The notes under the pieces were generated by a model. It had not been told where the DNA came from. It ran no database searches and saw only the letters and a program-made list of their open reading frames with translations. The position numbers and the translations under genes were made by a program. A stretch of DNA of 20,058 nt from Nephromyces sp. MM_2019. Lineage: Eukaryota > Apicomplexa > Aconoidasida > Nephromycida. Below are positions 10,236-18,746 of the stretch, piece by piece. The stretch spans positions 1-20,058 of the forward strand of contig JADHZB010002107.1 of assembly GCA_015657535.1 (NCBI GenBank), given 5' to 3'. Each line of letters starts with the position of its first letter. The first letter of the stretch is position 1.

Positions 10236-10460
10236 ATGGGAAGTTATGCCTCAAAAGGTGAAAATACGCCAAATCACATTATCGGCAGGCTTATCATTGA
10301 ATGAGACAAAAAAAAGCAGGGAAAGAAGCGTCAGGAGGAGGGGAAAATGTGGTAAAAAGAAAAGCAAAGATGTAACGAGTGGATGAAGCAAGTTTATGCG
10401 CAGAAAGAAGAAAAATATCAAGAGGACGAGAAAGAGCTTAAAAAGAGGTCACAGATTTAA
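10236..10460 (+). CDS. Possible small basic protein with N-myristoylation-type start
   Basis: ATG at 10236 gives MGSYASK, which matches the MGxxxS/T-K pattern for N-myristoylation. A stop follows unless a 31-nt intron (10258-10288, acceptor TCGGCAG) is removed. That keeps the frame (phase 1) and continues GLSLNETKKSRERSVRRRG. A second 32-nt intron (10372-10403, donor GTAACG, acceptor TGCGCAG) would join KEEKYQEDEKELKKRSQI and a TAA at 10458. The model gives 53 residues, Lys/Arg/Glu-rich. A-rich DNA easily produces such peptides, so coding status is doubtful, and further exons to about 10850 are possible. Confidence 0.22.
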
Positions 10461-10540
10461 AGAGAAGATGAGGGAGACATCTTTTCTGGGGATTTTATAA
10501 GAAGGCGAGAAAAGGTAGAGAGAAAAGGTAGTGCGGCTTC

Positions 10541-10852
10541 AAAAACAAGGCAAAGCAAAGCATCTAGCTTTGTATATCTCTTACACTAGATAGCCTCTCT
10601 ATTTCTCTCTCTGTGTATTTCTGTTCAACTATTCACCTCAAAGCAAAGAAGAAAAATATTAAATCACCGCTTAATCTACATGCACCTGTGTGCTACCAAG
10701 AACAAAAACATATTGTGGATACGCGTAGGATCAACTTCCCTCTTAGAAGGAACCAAACCAAGATATTTATGAATGAAATTGAGGATGCATATGTGTTCTT
10801 TTTGTGTATAACGAAAGAGCTAGGCAGGCAGTTAAGAAAGTTACTAGGTTGA
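10541..10852 (+). other. Open-frame region of uncertain coding status
   Basis: Two overlapping plus frames stay open. One, entered after a possible 18-nt intron, reads QRRKILNHRLIYMHL...LWIRVGSTSLLEG and stops at about 10770. The other, from 10613 without an ATG, includes INFPLRRNQTKIFMNEIEDA and stops at 10852. Neither resembles a family I know. They may be exons of the candidate at 10236 or noise. Confidence 0.2.
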
Positions 10853-10898
10853 ATCTTAACTATAATGCAAGATATATAAGCATCTCTAGCCGCGTGGG

Positions 10899-11099
10899 AT
10901 GAGGAAGCTAGCGGGGTTGTCTTTAGCTACAGAAGATTCATTAGCACTTCTAGCTAAGTTGGATGAAGAAAATGGCAACTCTACCCCACAGCAGAGACGA
11001 GAAACTAGCGTGAAACCCGCTGCACTCTCTCATCTTCCCATGCTATTCAGCCGATTACGAAAAAGGATTAGCAGGTTGGCACACAGGTACTGTCGGTGA
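10899..11099 (+). CDS. Small hypothetical ORF, 66 residues
   Basis: The ATG frame encodes MRKLAGLSLATEDSLALLAK, then a Gln/Arg/Thr linker and a basic amphipathic tail LFSRLRKRISRLAHR. An acceptor-like ATCTCTAG lies just before the ATG (10887). A donor-like AG|GTACTG lies at the end (11087), so it could be an internal exon. A short motif TCTAGC...GGATGA(A/G)GAA occurs at about 10885 and again at about 10950, so part of the frame is duplicated sequence. I recognise no family. Confidence 0.22.
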   Translation: MRKLAGLSLATEDSLALLAKLDEENGNSTPQQRRETSVKPAALSHLPMLFSRLRKRISRLAHRYCR

Positions 11100-11348
11100 C
11101 TGAAAGATTCTAGTGGCTTTTGTGCCAAATAGGATGAAGCAGGTCGTCACTCCTTGTAGTGTAGGTTAACTTTGAGCCAACACACACACGAGAAGGGCTA
11201 TAGCAAGGATTGCATCGTCGAGATTTTGCTAAAAAAGGCAATTTTTTTCTTACCAAATCGGCTGGTCCTATAGCTACCGTCTCCTGCTATATTTCCGCTG
11301 TAGATATACATAAGGAGGACATGTACTCAGCGTCGTACAGCTTTCCCC

Positions 11349-11537
11349 CTAAAACCTCTTATACATGTATAGTATCATGTTATACTCGTATAGTTTTCTC
11401 TTCGTGTGTGGTTTTCTCTTCTTCATGTACAGGTTGCCTTTATTCTTCTCTAGTTTGCTCCTCTTATTTTTCTTCTCTAGTCTGCTGTTCTTCTTCTTTA
11501 GTCTGCTCTTCTTCTCTAGTTCCCTCTTTAATATACC
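11349..11537 (-). other. Lys-rich heptad-like open frame over a 21-bp repeat
   Basis: On the minus strand a 62-codon frame without an ATG reads KRELEKKSRLKKKNSRLEKK and continues with similar SRLxKKN units to a TAG at 11349. The DNA between about 11444 and 11531 is a degenerate repeat of about 21 bp (plus-strand core CTTCTCTAGTYTGCT). The unit is a multiple of three, which would suit a coiled-coil coding repeat. All three minus frames contain similar low-complexity peptides and the plus strand is also open, so this is unproven. Confidence 0.25.
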
Positions 11538-11708
11538 TCACATTTACACATACATAAATATCACTCATATATACCCCTCACTCCAATATATAGCTTCCTC
11601 TCTAGGTACAAGCTCCAATAGAAGCTGCTCCAGGTTGTACTTCAACTGGTTCCTCTCTCCGCCTTCTCCGACTGCTCAAAGCTTAGGAGACTGAGCTTAT
11701 CCTTCTCT

Positions 11709-11912
11709 TTGCTTTCTCAGCTGCTGCGTGTGCTATGGAAGCCGATATTGCTCAGCTATGCTGATTATTTTTCAATAAAAATCTTCGTCTACTCGACAGC
11801 TACTGTACTCATTGATTTGACTCAATACTTTCTAGTATTCTATCGGTTAGTTCTAGATTTTTCTGGAAAGAAGTCAGCATACTCATTAATAAACCTTGGC
11901 TTGTGCCACTAG
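11709..11912 (+). CDS. Possible terminal exon of a hydrophobic protein
   Basis: After a good acceptor (TTTGCTTTCTCAG, ending 11720) the frame reads LLRVLWKPILLSYADYFSIK and goes on to TQYFLVFYRLVLDF before a TAG at 11910. There is no in-frame ATG at the left end, and no upstream exon could be fixed. It would be one or two membrane segments. I know no family match. Confidence 0.22.
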   Translation: MLSQLLRVLWKPILLSYADYFSIKIFVYSTATVLIDLTQYFLVFYRLVLDFSGKKSAYSLINLGLCH

Positions 11913-12102
11913 GTATTAAAAGGGTGGGAAAACACTTTGAGAGTTGTCGAGTGAGGTACCAAAAGGAGGAGCGATAATTCTACTGTGGTAGTAGTACACA
12001 TGATTTAGAGAGCAGGATGAAACCAAGAATAGAGGGTAAAGATACACACACATGCATTTGGAAGTTACAAAAACACATTCGAAAGCCATGCACACACATA
12101 CG

Positions 12103-12412
12103 TTCGGAATCTGTGCATATATTCGGAATCTGTGCATATATTCGGAATCTGCACATATATTCGGAATATACAGGCACACACACTTTCAGAATATACGCAT
12201 ACACACATTCAGAGTCTGCACGCACACACTTCCAGAATATACATGTACACAAACTTTCAGAATATACACATACACACACTTTCAGAATATACACATACAC
12301 GCACTTTAGGAATATACGCATACACACCCATTCAGAATCTGCAGGTACACACTTCCAGAATATACACATACACACATTCAGAATTTACACACACATATTC
12401 AAAATCTACACG
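12103..12412 (+). repeat. Degenerate tandem array, 19-bp units passing into about 25-bp units
   Basis: Four copies of TTCGGAATCTGTGCATATA start at 12103, 12122, 12141 and 12160, exactly 19 bp apart. The array then continues as TTTCAGAATATACACATACAC variants of about 22-28 bp to 12412. The His/Thr/Tyr-rich open frames across the array are repeat products, not genes. This looks like an array that grew by replication slippage from a TTC(A/G)GAAT core. Confidence 0.9.
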
Positions 12413-12865
12413 TAGAAAAGTGGGAAAATGGCACACTAGGAAAGTAAAGGAGAACCTCATAGATCATGCAAAATCATGGCCATCCGACAAGCCATAGTTA
12501 CAAGCGCACATCCTTCGGACATGAACTAGGAGGAATGTATAAACACCAAAATGCTAAACAGAATAGACATTACCCTCACAAACTACGAAAGACATTAGTC
12601 ATTAGCCTGTTGTGCAAAGGTATTAAGGTCAAACATTAGTGTTCATTAGTAGTTTCTTGACAGTTTAGATGCTAATATGAACTGCCATCTAATGAACAAT
12701 AAGTGTCTAGCCTTCTGCTAGGATCGAATTTTAGCACGACACACTTTGGTAATAAAGTAGTTAATCTTGGTGTGGCTATGAGCAAGCAGTTGCTATGGCA
12801 ATTTCTTGATTATCGTCCTTCATTCTCATCATTCTATACAAATTGGGCTCAAAAATAGTCTCTTG
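12413..12865. other. Unassigned region
   Basis: No exon or gene is recognisable. The sequence is moderately AT-rich and unique apart from short ATTAG-containing words around 12590-12650. Confidence 0.4.
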
Positions 12866-13114
12866 CTAATATAATGCGACTGTACGCTTATATATTCCGT
12901 GTGTGTTTATAGCCTGTGAGCCGATGGGTTTTATATAGCCTGCGAACCTGTGAGTCTTACATAGCCCGTGAGCTTGTGTGTTTATATACCATGTGAGTTC
13001 CTTTTTTTTCGCAGTAGTTGTGTATCGCTGTAAGTAAGATTGCTCCGTCAGAAAGCTGTCTTGCCATGAAACAGGAAGCTTCTCCTTGCTGTTAACTCTT
13101 TGTAGCACTTGTTG
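12866..13114 (-). CDS. Possible C-terminal exon of an unknown gene
   Basis: A textbook acceptor lies on the minus strand: CTAACCTGA branch-like sequence at about 13146, then TTTTTTCGCTCAG ending at 13115. The frame that follows reads QQVLQRVNSKEKLPVSWQDS and SFLTEQSYLQRYTTTAKKK, then enters a 26-bp tandem repeat and stops with TAG at 12866. The first 45 residues look coding. The last part is repeat-derived. I found no upstream exon between 13120 and 13740. Confidence 0.3.
   Translation of the reverse strand, partial: QQVLQRVNSKEKLPVSWQDSFLTEQSYLQRYTTTAKKKELTWYINTQAHGLCKTHRFAGYIKPIGSQAINTHGIYKRTVALY
12903..13001. repeat. Degenerate 26-bp tandem repeat, four copies
   Basis: The block TATATAGCCTGTGAGC recurs with TAGCC (or TACC) at 12910, 12936, 12962 and 12987. 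Copies differ at several positions. It overlaps the end of the candidate minus-strand exon. Confidence 0.8.
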
Positions 13115-13770
13115 CTGAGCGAAAAAATTTGCCGTACAATCAGGTTAGCACCTAATATATTTGTCAGCACACACAATCAAGAAAGAATACTACCTCTAGA
13201 TTATTCAATGAGTTGCTTTCACCCCATAATGGCTTTATTATAGGTATCTTTATGAGATTTTAATCGGTGAGAATACCGCCCTGTTTTCTCATTAAAAAAT
13301 TCCAGTAAAATAAGCAGGAAAATATCATTAAGCTATCGCTATTATGCCTTCCTGCTAGGACACTAACTTTAGGACACTGCTCTGTTATGCTCAAAAGCCT
13401 TTTCACGTATACCCAATAGTTCTTATTTAAAGAAGAGTAAGTTAAGTTTATTTATCTATATATGTCAGGAGAGCTAGAGTGTTGAATTTTTTTAACTATT
13501 GGCTAACAGTAAAATATCTTTTTTGTCAAAGTTGATTATTATAGCCTGCCTCAAGGGGGTTAGACTACATCTTCTTGCAAGATCTCATCTACTAGACTCT
13601 ACACCTAGCAGAATGAATCAATTTTACTATTTCAGTCTATTGAATGTCATTTTTTGATTAGAGCTAACGTAAAATAGCAAAGCTTCAGTAATAATAACCA
13701 TCTAAAACAAGTCGACGAAAAGAAAAAAAGGGGAGAATTTTCTAGTGTGTGTACACCAGGCTATGTGCTT
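13115..13770. other. AT-rich region without recognisable gene
   Basis: Both strands are densely interrupted by stops. A T-rich run on the minus strand (rc of AAAAGAAAAAAAGG at about 13718-13731) could end a Pol III transcript coming from the structured segment to the right. This is only a possibility. Confidence 0.35.
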
Positions 13771-13914
13771 AACATGCGTATAGCTACAGCCAGTCCCGCA
13801 TGATCGGTGCCCAACCCAGACTGCTGCGTTGGCGGTAGTGTTTGACAGAAAAGCCGTCAACGACCCAGAAATCGGTGCAACTGGGATTCTTTACGTGAGC
13901 AAGCTATGCGTGTT
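13771..13914. ncRNA. Candidate structured RNA closed by a long terminal helix
   Basis: AACATGCGTA..GCT (13771-13785) pairs with AGCTATGCGTGTT (13902-13914). This gives 13 pairs (two or three G-U) with a 2-nt bulge. GGCTA (13759) and TAGCC (13921) could extend the helix outward. Inside are hairpins CCAAC/GTTGG (13811/13828), TTGAC/GTCAA (13842/13856) and CCCAG/CTGGG (13864/13881). The octamer ATCGGTGC occurs twice (13803, 13871). No long ORF crosses it. I could not match it to snRNA, SRP, RNase P/MRP or U3 landmarks, and the strand is undecided because G-U pairs favour but do not prove the plus strand. Confidence 0.35.
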
Positions 13915-13978
13915 ATAGGCTAGCCTTAAAGAAGAGGAGTAGACAGACTCATAAAAAAGATGTAATTCTTAAATATGC

Positions 13979-14214
13979 AATGATGAAACATTATAGTTAC
14001 GATATTTCACTTGTGTATCTCCCTGATGAAAACTTTATGCTTGCATAGAGTGGGATCTTATTGTAGCGACAGTCTCATGCTGGGAATACATACGTACCAT
14101 TGGAATGATGAGAACTTCATTCTTATATAGAATAGGAAATTTGTGTAGCGAGAGCTTCATGCTACACACACATATACCTCCAGAATGGTGAGAACCTTAT
14201 TCTTACCTACATAG
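13979..14214 (+). repeat. Degenerate 81-bp tandem repeat with C-box-like motifs
   Basis: TGTAGCGACAGTCTCATGCT (14062) and TGTAGCGAGAGCTTCATGCT (14143) are 81 bp apart. The block TGATGA-gAAC-TT-ATTCTTA..ATAG recurs at 14022, 14102 and 14182. Two blocks carry (A/C)TGATGA, which resembles a snoRNA C box, and CTGA occurs at 14024. I could not assemble a full C/D snoRNA with a matching terminal stem. Confidence 0.6.
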
Positions 14215-14448
14215 ATGACTCTCTGCGGATGAAAGCGTGATTTCGCACGCATAACTGCCACTCCATGGCAGAAACCTCTGGTATATGCATGAGTCTGTAT
14301 ACACGAAGGACTATTGGTATTCTCGAAGTTCAGTGTGGTGGGTACAACTTCAATACTATTTGTTAACGCATATTTCTAGCAGTTCCATCGTAATATGACT
14401 TTAGAAAGGAAGTAAAGAAAGTATTCTTGAAGCAGCAAGACTTTATTT
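14215..14448. other. Short hairpin-containing spacer
   Basis: Two small perfect hairpins stand side by side: GCGTG...CACGC at about 14235-14251 and CTGCCA...TGGCAG at about 14256-14272. They are separated by ATAA and followed by AGAAAC. No gene is evident. The 3' UTR of the minus-strand gene ending at 14449 may extend here. Confidence 0.35.
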
Positions 14449-14799
14449 TTATGTAGGTAAGTGAGGGTTCTGTTTTGATTTTTTACGAGGATATTTATCA
14501 GATAATAAAGTTGATAGGAAGTACTGAAAGGGCGCAGATAGTCAAAATATCACCTGAAAAAACTTTTCCACAGCCGGGATAAGGTAGTTTGAGAGCTTGG
14601 AATTGCTCTTAATGTCATGTGCGGTGTATGTAACCTGAACATCGGGCTCTTTTTTGCAACATCCAATACATAATTTTTGTAAAAATTCTGGTTGTCTGGT
14701 TAAAACTTCATCATCTACTACTACATCCTGCAATAACTACAGAACAACCAAATTCATATTAAAAAGCCTTTGGCGCATGGAGCCTAACGGCGATTGCAT
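14449..14799 (-). CDS. Small protein of unknown family, three-exon model
   Basis: Exons 14799-14749, 14727-14554 and 14523-14449 (TAA) are separated by introns of 21 and 30 nt. All junctions are phase 0. The product is 99 residues: MQSPLGSMRQRLFNMNL, then DVVVDDEVLTRQPEFLQKLC, IGCCKKEPDVQVTYTAHDIK, SNYLIPAVEKFFQYFLSTLL and a basic tail. The 30-nt intron has TTGAC upstream of a CCCTTTCAG acceptor. The middle exon looks convincingly coding. It has a GCC plus single Cys cluster and no membrane segment. The start is the first ATG after an in-frame TAG, but that TAG is itself acceptor-like, so a longer gene is possible. I recognise no family. Confidence 0.5.
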
Positions 14800-14961
14800 G
14801 ACGCTCTATGCAGTGGTATTAACCTCGCTTTACGCCTTAAACATTTTACTAAAATAAATTGGCAGCGGTAAAACTGAAACGCCAGTTGATGGAGTATGCA
14901 TCCTTTTTTTCAAAGAGAGAATAAATAAGATGCAGATATGCGCGCATAAACCTATATTTCA

Positions 14962-16107
14962 CTATTTTCTAAATGGTATTCGATGGAATATCTTTTTTTC
15001 TAAAAGTCCTAAACTTAACTTATGATCTTTCTCTTTACTAGAGAAATTCAAGTGAATGGAAAGAAAGAGTGGAAGGAGAGCAATTGGTATAATGATACCC
15101 TGATGAATATACAATACCCACATGGCGAGGTAAAAATTAAGGGATCTAGTACACACTAGGAGACTTTCGAGAAATAAAACAGAGAGAACGTAGCAAAAAT
15201 TTTTTTCAGGTATATTATCCACTGGCTTTGCCTGCATGAATATATATGTGGTTCTGACTCTCAGCTTTTCTTCTGCTGCTTCATCATGTAGAGCAGGAGA
15301 GTTGGCCACAGCAAGTGAAACTTGGAGATATATACGGGTAGTAACTTACTTTTCCCAACGAGATGAAACAGGGAATTTTGTAAAATTTGGTATTGGAGCA
15401 GACTAGGTAATAAAAAACACTGTCTGATTCATAGCTAAAATTCTCCTTTGCTTGTTTTCTCCCAATTTAATCCTCTGTGTGCGAACGCAGCTGCTGAACC
15501 ACCTAGCATTCCATACAAAAGCAAGCATACTAGCCAGTATCATTGCGTAGCTCATAGTAAAGTTTACATGGTCAACCAGAAGGAGAAGACGAGGGCCCAA
15601 TATATATCGCAATAAATACTTTATAATGCCTAGCGACTGCCGTACACCCTGCTCTATTCCGGCAGTATCTCATTGTTCCAGCAAAGAAAATCTACCGAAG
15701 TTACTACTTGTATTTTTGCTGGAGGAAGAAACCTCTGTGCTTCGTAACATCTTCAAGATGCGTAAATATTGCGCAACTTAAATCCCTATCACTGCAGAAC
15801 ATCAATAAATCGCTGAGGCATTATTCTTGGGGTTATAGTAAACTAGATGAGCCCTGAAAGTCCAAATTCCAGAGCAAAACAGCCGGAGCTTCAATTTAAG
15901 GATTCTACCTTTGAACTGCTTCACGTAGAGACCGCTGTTGCATCCAAATGAGAGTAGCACACAGCAACCTGAAAAATTGCTGCACCGTCAGAGAAAACCT
16001 TCAAACCATCTAGTTGACACACTGGAACAAATACAAACAAGAAACCCAGCTAAAAAAATATCCTTATAGCATCCTAGAAAGCTCTCTAGAAACGCTTTGC
16101 TAAGCAT
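14962..16107 (-). CDS. Multi-exon membrane protein, PEX11-like by eye
   Basis: Exons traced: 16107-15999 (ATG), 15968-15909, 15776-15696, 15653 to about 15430, an exon ending at 15350, and 15320-14962 (TAG). Introns 1, 3 and 5 are 30, 42 and 29 nt. The last has GTAAGT and joins LVGK to ISLAVANSPALHDEAAEEKL. The exon 4-5 joint is unresolved, needing a phase 2 donor such as AG|GTGG at about 15508. Features run KVAQYLRILKML, EQGVRQSLGIIKYLLRYI, LLLLVDHVNF, then FLESLLVCTRSLNFY and LYIHQGIIIPIALLPLFLSI. Amphipathic N-terminal helices, a D-H-(hydrophobic)-x-aromatic motif and a glycine-containing C-terminal hydrophobic pair are PEX11 traits. PEX11 remodels and divides peroxisomes. The resemblance is suggestive only. 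It could be another multipass protein. Confidence 0.5.
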
Positions 16108-16185
16108 CCCTGAATAATTAAAATTAAACGAACTTCAATACTTGCTCGTTAGATGCCTTTCCGATGTATTTATTAGGCGCCACTG

Positions 16186-16390
16186 AAAACCCCCCACTAC
16201 TATACACCTCTTAAACCCTCTGTTTACACACATTATAAGCCCTCCACTACACACCTCTTAAATAATCGTGCTATATCGTTGCCCTTAAAGCCCTAGCTAA
16301 TACGCAGCATACCTCAAACCCCCCCCACAACACCCCATAAACCCCGCCACGCCACCCCTCAAGCCCACCCACAACACCCCCCAAAACGAT
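16186..16390. repeat. C-rich degenerate repeat tract
   Basis: The plus strand repeats variants of AAACCCCCCAC, TTAAACCCTC and CACAACACCCC for about 200 bp. Some words resemble alveolate telomere repeats (CCCTAAA-type), but order and spacing are irregular and no perfect telomere unit is repeated. On the minus strand the tract is G-rich and could form quadruplexes. It lies just upstream of the ATG of the minus-strand membrane-protein gene (16107), so it may be promoter sequence. Confidence 0.5.
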
Positions 16391-17054
16391 ATCGCCACCA
16401 TGGCTACCACTCTACCTCCCTGAGGAAGCAGGCCCTAATTGCAAGCTATAGTAGTAGCAAAATACCTTTCCTGCGGAGATGCGGTTTAGCACCCATATAA
16501 TCTTACCACGAGGAGCCACGGAGTTGCGTGCAGCACGACACTCAGCCCCAAGAAATAGGTCACAAGCTGATTGACCCTAGCAGGCTGTGCCTAGTCGTGC
16601 GAATTCAATGAAATTTCTTGAAAGATAAGACGGTAGCCTACTTAATGCAATTGGTTATCACGATATTTCTCGAATTGCCAAAAAATTTTCTTCCTTGACT
16701 TGATATTTTTTAACTACTTCCTAGTCAAGAGTGATTACCGAAAAAAAAGTTCTAGATGTATACATACACTGCTCTATATATCTGCTAACCCAATTTGGAC
16801 TCTTGCAAAACTGTAGCAACCACCACACAATGTATATATTTAATAGTATTTTATAGTTTTTATCTTCTTAGGTTTTATAGGCTTTTAGAATTTCGCAGTC
16901 TATGCATGTACTAAATAATACATTTCGACATTATATCCAAGGCGTGCCGTTGCGACTGAAGCATAAGTATAGTGAAGAAGTCCTAGCCAAACTGCCATAT
17001 ATATATATATATGTCAACACAGGCATTGCTTCTAAGCATACTGACTGCGTAGGT
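16391..17054. other. Unassigned AT-rich region
   Basis: No gene is recognisable. A perfect (AT) run of about nine units lies at 16996-17013. Frames are short on both strands. Confidence 0.35.
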
Positions 17055-17246
17055 TTATCGTTTCAGAATTGAGCGCATGCTGAGGTTTTTTAGTATTTCA
17101 AGGTTTTCGTAATCCCACCTTGATCGCACAAATTTTAAGCCACAAGTTGGCATAGCATGTACTGCTGAAAAACGCACATACTGCAGGTTATAACTAATAG
17201 CACTACAAAGGTTGAAAGCGAGTATACCAAACTTTGGAGCCCACAT
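17055..17246 (-). CDS. Hypothetical 63-residue ORF
   Basis: It has an ATG start and a TAA stop. The product begins MWAPKFGILAFNLCSAISYN and ends RSRWDYENLEILKNLSMRSI plus three residues. It is weakly hydrophobic at the N-terminus with a charged helix at the C-terminus. It is divergent from the plus-strand candidate whose ATG is at 17299. No family is recognised and length alone is weak evidence. Confidence 0.22.
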   Translation of the reverse strand: MWAPKFGILAFNLCSAISYNLQYVRFSAVHAMPTCGLKFVRSRWDYENLEILKNLSMRSILKR

Positions 17247-17298
17247 AGAGTTACTTTGAATGAATTAGTAGTACGCTCCTCCGTGAACGCACAGAGTT

Positions 17299-17448
17299 AT
17301 GCACACGCCAAAAAAAATCGTAGAGGCATTCCTTGGAGGACTTGATTGCGTAAGTGAAGGCTCGTGTCGCTCGAGTTGAACTAGAAAAGGTGTTACTTTT
17401 GCCATTTTTTATGTGTGCAACGTGCATTTCGTCTAAATCACGAGTGGG
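17299..17448 (+). CDS. Possible 5' exons of a plus-strand gene
   Basis: ATG at 17299 gives MHTPKKIVEAFLGGLDC, ending at a strong donor GC|GTAAGTG (17350). Removing 35 nt to TTGAACTAG (17384) keeps phase 0 and continues KRCYFCHFLCVQRAFRLNHE up to a G|GTAATG donor at 17449. A CxxC pair lies in exon 2. Continuation is unresolved; AAAAG (17498) to LLARRHG is one option. It may belong with the coding frame at 17782-18184. Confidence 0.3.
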
Positions 17449-17781
17449 GTAATGTTAACTCTTTTTGATACTATCTGCTGAAAAGGTCTCCTGGCGAGGC
17501 GGCACGGTTGTAGGTCTTTGCGTTATCTCCGAGTTTAGACAAAAAATGAATGCTCTCCGTCATTAGTAGTGAATGTTCGTGTTAGGTTTACATGCGGATG
17601 AGTGTGCTAAACAAGCGCTGAATAACTGTGTAACGCGTTTCTCTACTAGGAATGAGCTTGATAGCGTAGCGCAAAATAGCTACAAAGTACACTAGCAAGT
17701 CATTTGTATAGTTTATGCCTATTAACTGTGGCAACTTTCGCTTCTCTTCCGGTGACCTGTTCTTTCAAACTTTTTTTGTAG

Positions 17782-18184
17782 AGCATCAGCAATGAAACTA
17801 AAGGCCGAGAGCAGCTGCATAACTGAGAAGCTTCCGTTTCAACAGGAAAACAAAGGTTTTACTACAGCAGAGTCGCGCAATCTCTAGCAGGGGGTGGCAC
17901 ACAGGCACTCTCATACTGTGGTGTGCTGCGTGATCTACGCCATTAAGCAGTCCTTGATGAATACTTTACATGCCAAGAAAATTGATTTGCGCACCTTTTT
18001 CAGCATACCTGCCTTTTATAATACAAGCTGCTGCACAAGAAGAAACAGTGACAATAGCAAACACTTGGCGAGAGAGATAGTTCACTTTTTTAGGCTTAAG
18101 CTATATGTCCAAGACTTCGAAGCTCAGGGTGTGGTGTCAATGGTACCATACGAAGGGGAAGAGTTGGTTCTCACATCTACGTGA
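17782..18184 (+). CDS. Coding-like frame broken by one TAG; possible 3' part of a gene
   Basis: A strong acceptor (CTTTTTTTGTAG ending 17781) opens a frame with MKLKAESSCITEKLPFQQEN. It runs to an in-frame TAG at 17885, then continues in the same frame as VAHRHSHTVVCCVIYAIKQS, ending VVSMVPYEGEELVLTST and TGA at 18182. The second part, with Cys pairs and a HFFRLKLYVQDF segment, looks coding. The introns I tried across the TAG (donor G|GTTTTAC at 17856) do not preserve frame. A donor at CC|GTTTCA (about 17835) with acceptor CACACAG does, but is weak. Otherwise it is a nonsense mutation or sequencing error. No family is recognised. Confidence 0.38.
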
Positions 18185-18746
18185 TCATATAGCATAGCAT
18201 AAAGTGCTGAAAATATTAGTTATTTCACTCTGTTAAGATTAACGTCTAATTAATAATTTTTTAAGGCTAACATGGTGGTATTATTAGGAGAATCAGTTTA
18301 GGCTGCATGTAAAACTAGAACTTGATAATCGCAACACTAAAATATAGTAGAAGTGGCCTGATAGGCTCAGGTAGAAAAACTTCTCCTAATTCTGTAAAAT
18401 ATAGGCTTTAATACTGGTTTTAAAAAGCTAGAGGCATTATATATGCCGTTTCTTCCCTAGAAATTTTGGTTTTATACCTTCAAGGATTGAATGTGCAACC
18501 AACGCAGTGAGGAGGAAATATTGGGTGGCATCTTTTCAAATAAATTGCGGCATTTCAGGGATGTTATTATATTCCAGAGGAGTTTCGCAAAGACGAAGTT
18601 ATCGCAAAACTCTTGCTGAAGATACTAAAGGATAATATCCATTTTACAAAGGAAAAAAAAACAAAGAAAAGGAAAACGTCTGTGTATATACATATAAGCG
18701 AAGGTATTGCTACCAGAAGAACCACACATAATTCGCTCTAAACAAG
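18185..18746 (+). promoter_or_regulatory. Upstream region of the acidic secreted protein gene
   Basis: There are 562 bp of AT-rich sequence without open frames between the TGA at 18184 and the ATG at 18747. It should contain the promoter and 5' UTR of the downstream gene. An A-rich stretch AAAGGAAAAAAAAAC lies at about 18649. I see no motif I can name. Confidence 0.4.

Noticed and set aside
12103..12180. CRISPR-like regular repeats
   Set aside because: The 19-bp units are directly adjacent with no unique spacers, and the genes around are eukaryotic.
12017..12497. Overlapping His/Thr/Tyr-rich ORFs on both strands
   Set aside because: They only translate the 19-25 bp tandem array. Several frames are open at once and none shows domain structure.
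13771..13914. Assignment to U3, SRP, RNase P/MRP or a spliceosomal snRNA
   Set aside because: Expected landmarks (for example U6 ACAGAGA, the U5 loop, RNase P conserved regions or the SRP GNAR/AGCAG loop) were not found. Only an ACAGAAA-like loop is present, which is not enough.
16186..16390. Telomere or interstitial telomeric repeat
   Set aside because: AAACCC-type words are irregular and no telomere unit repeats perfectly. Kept only as a C-rich tract.
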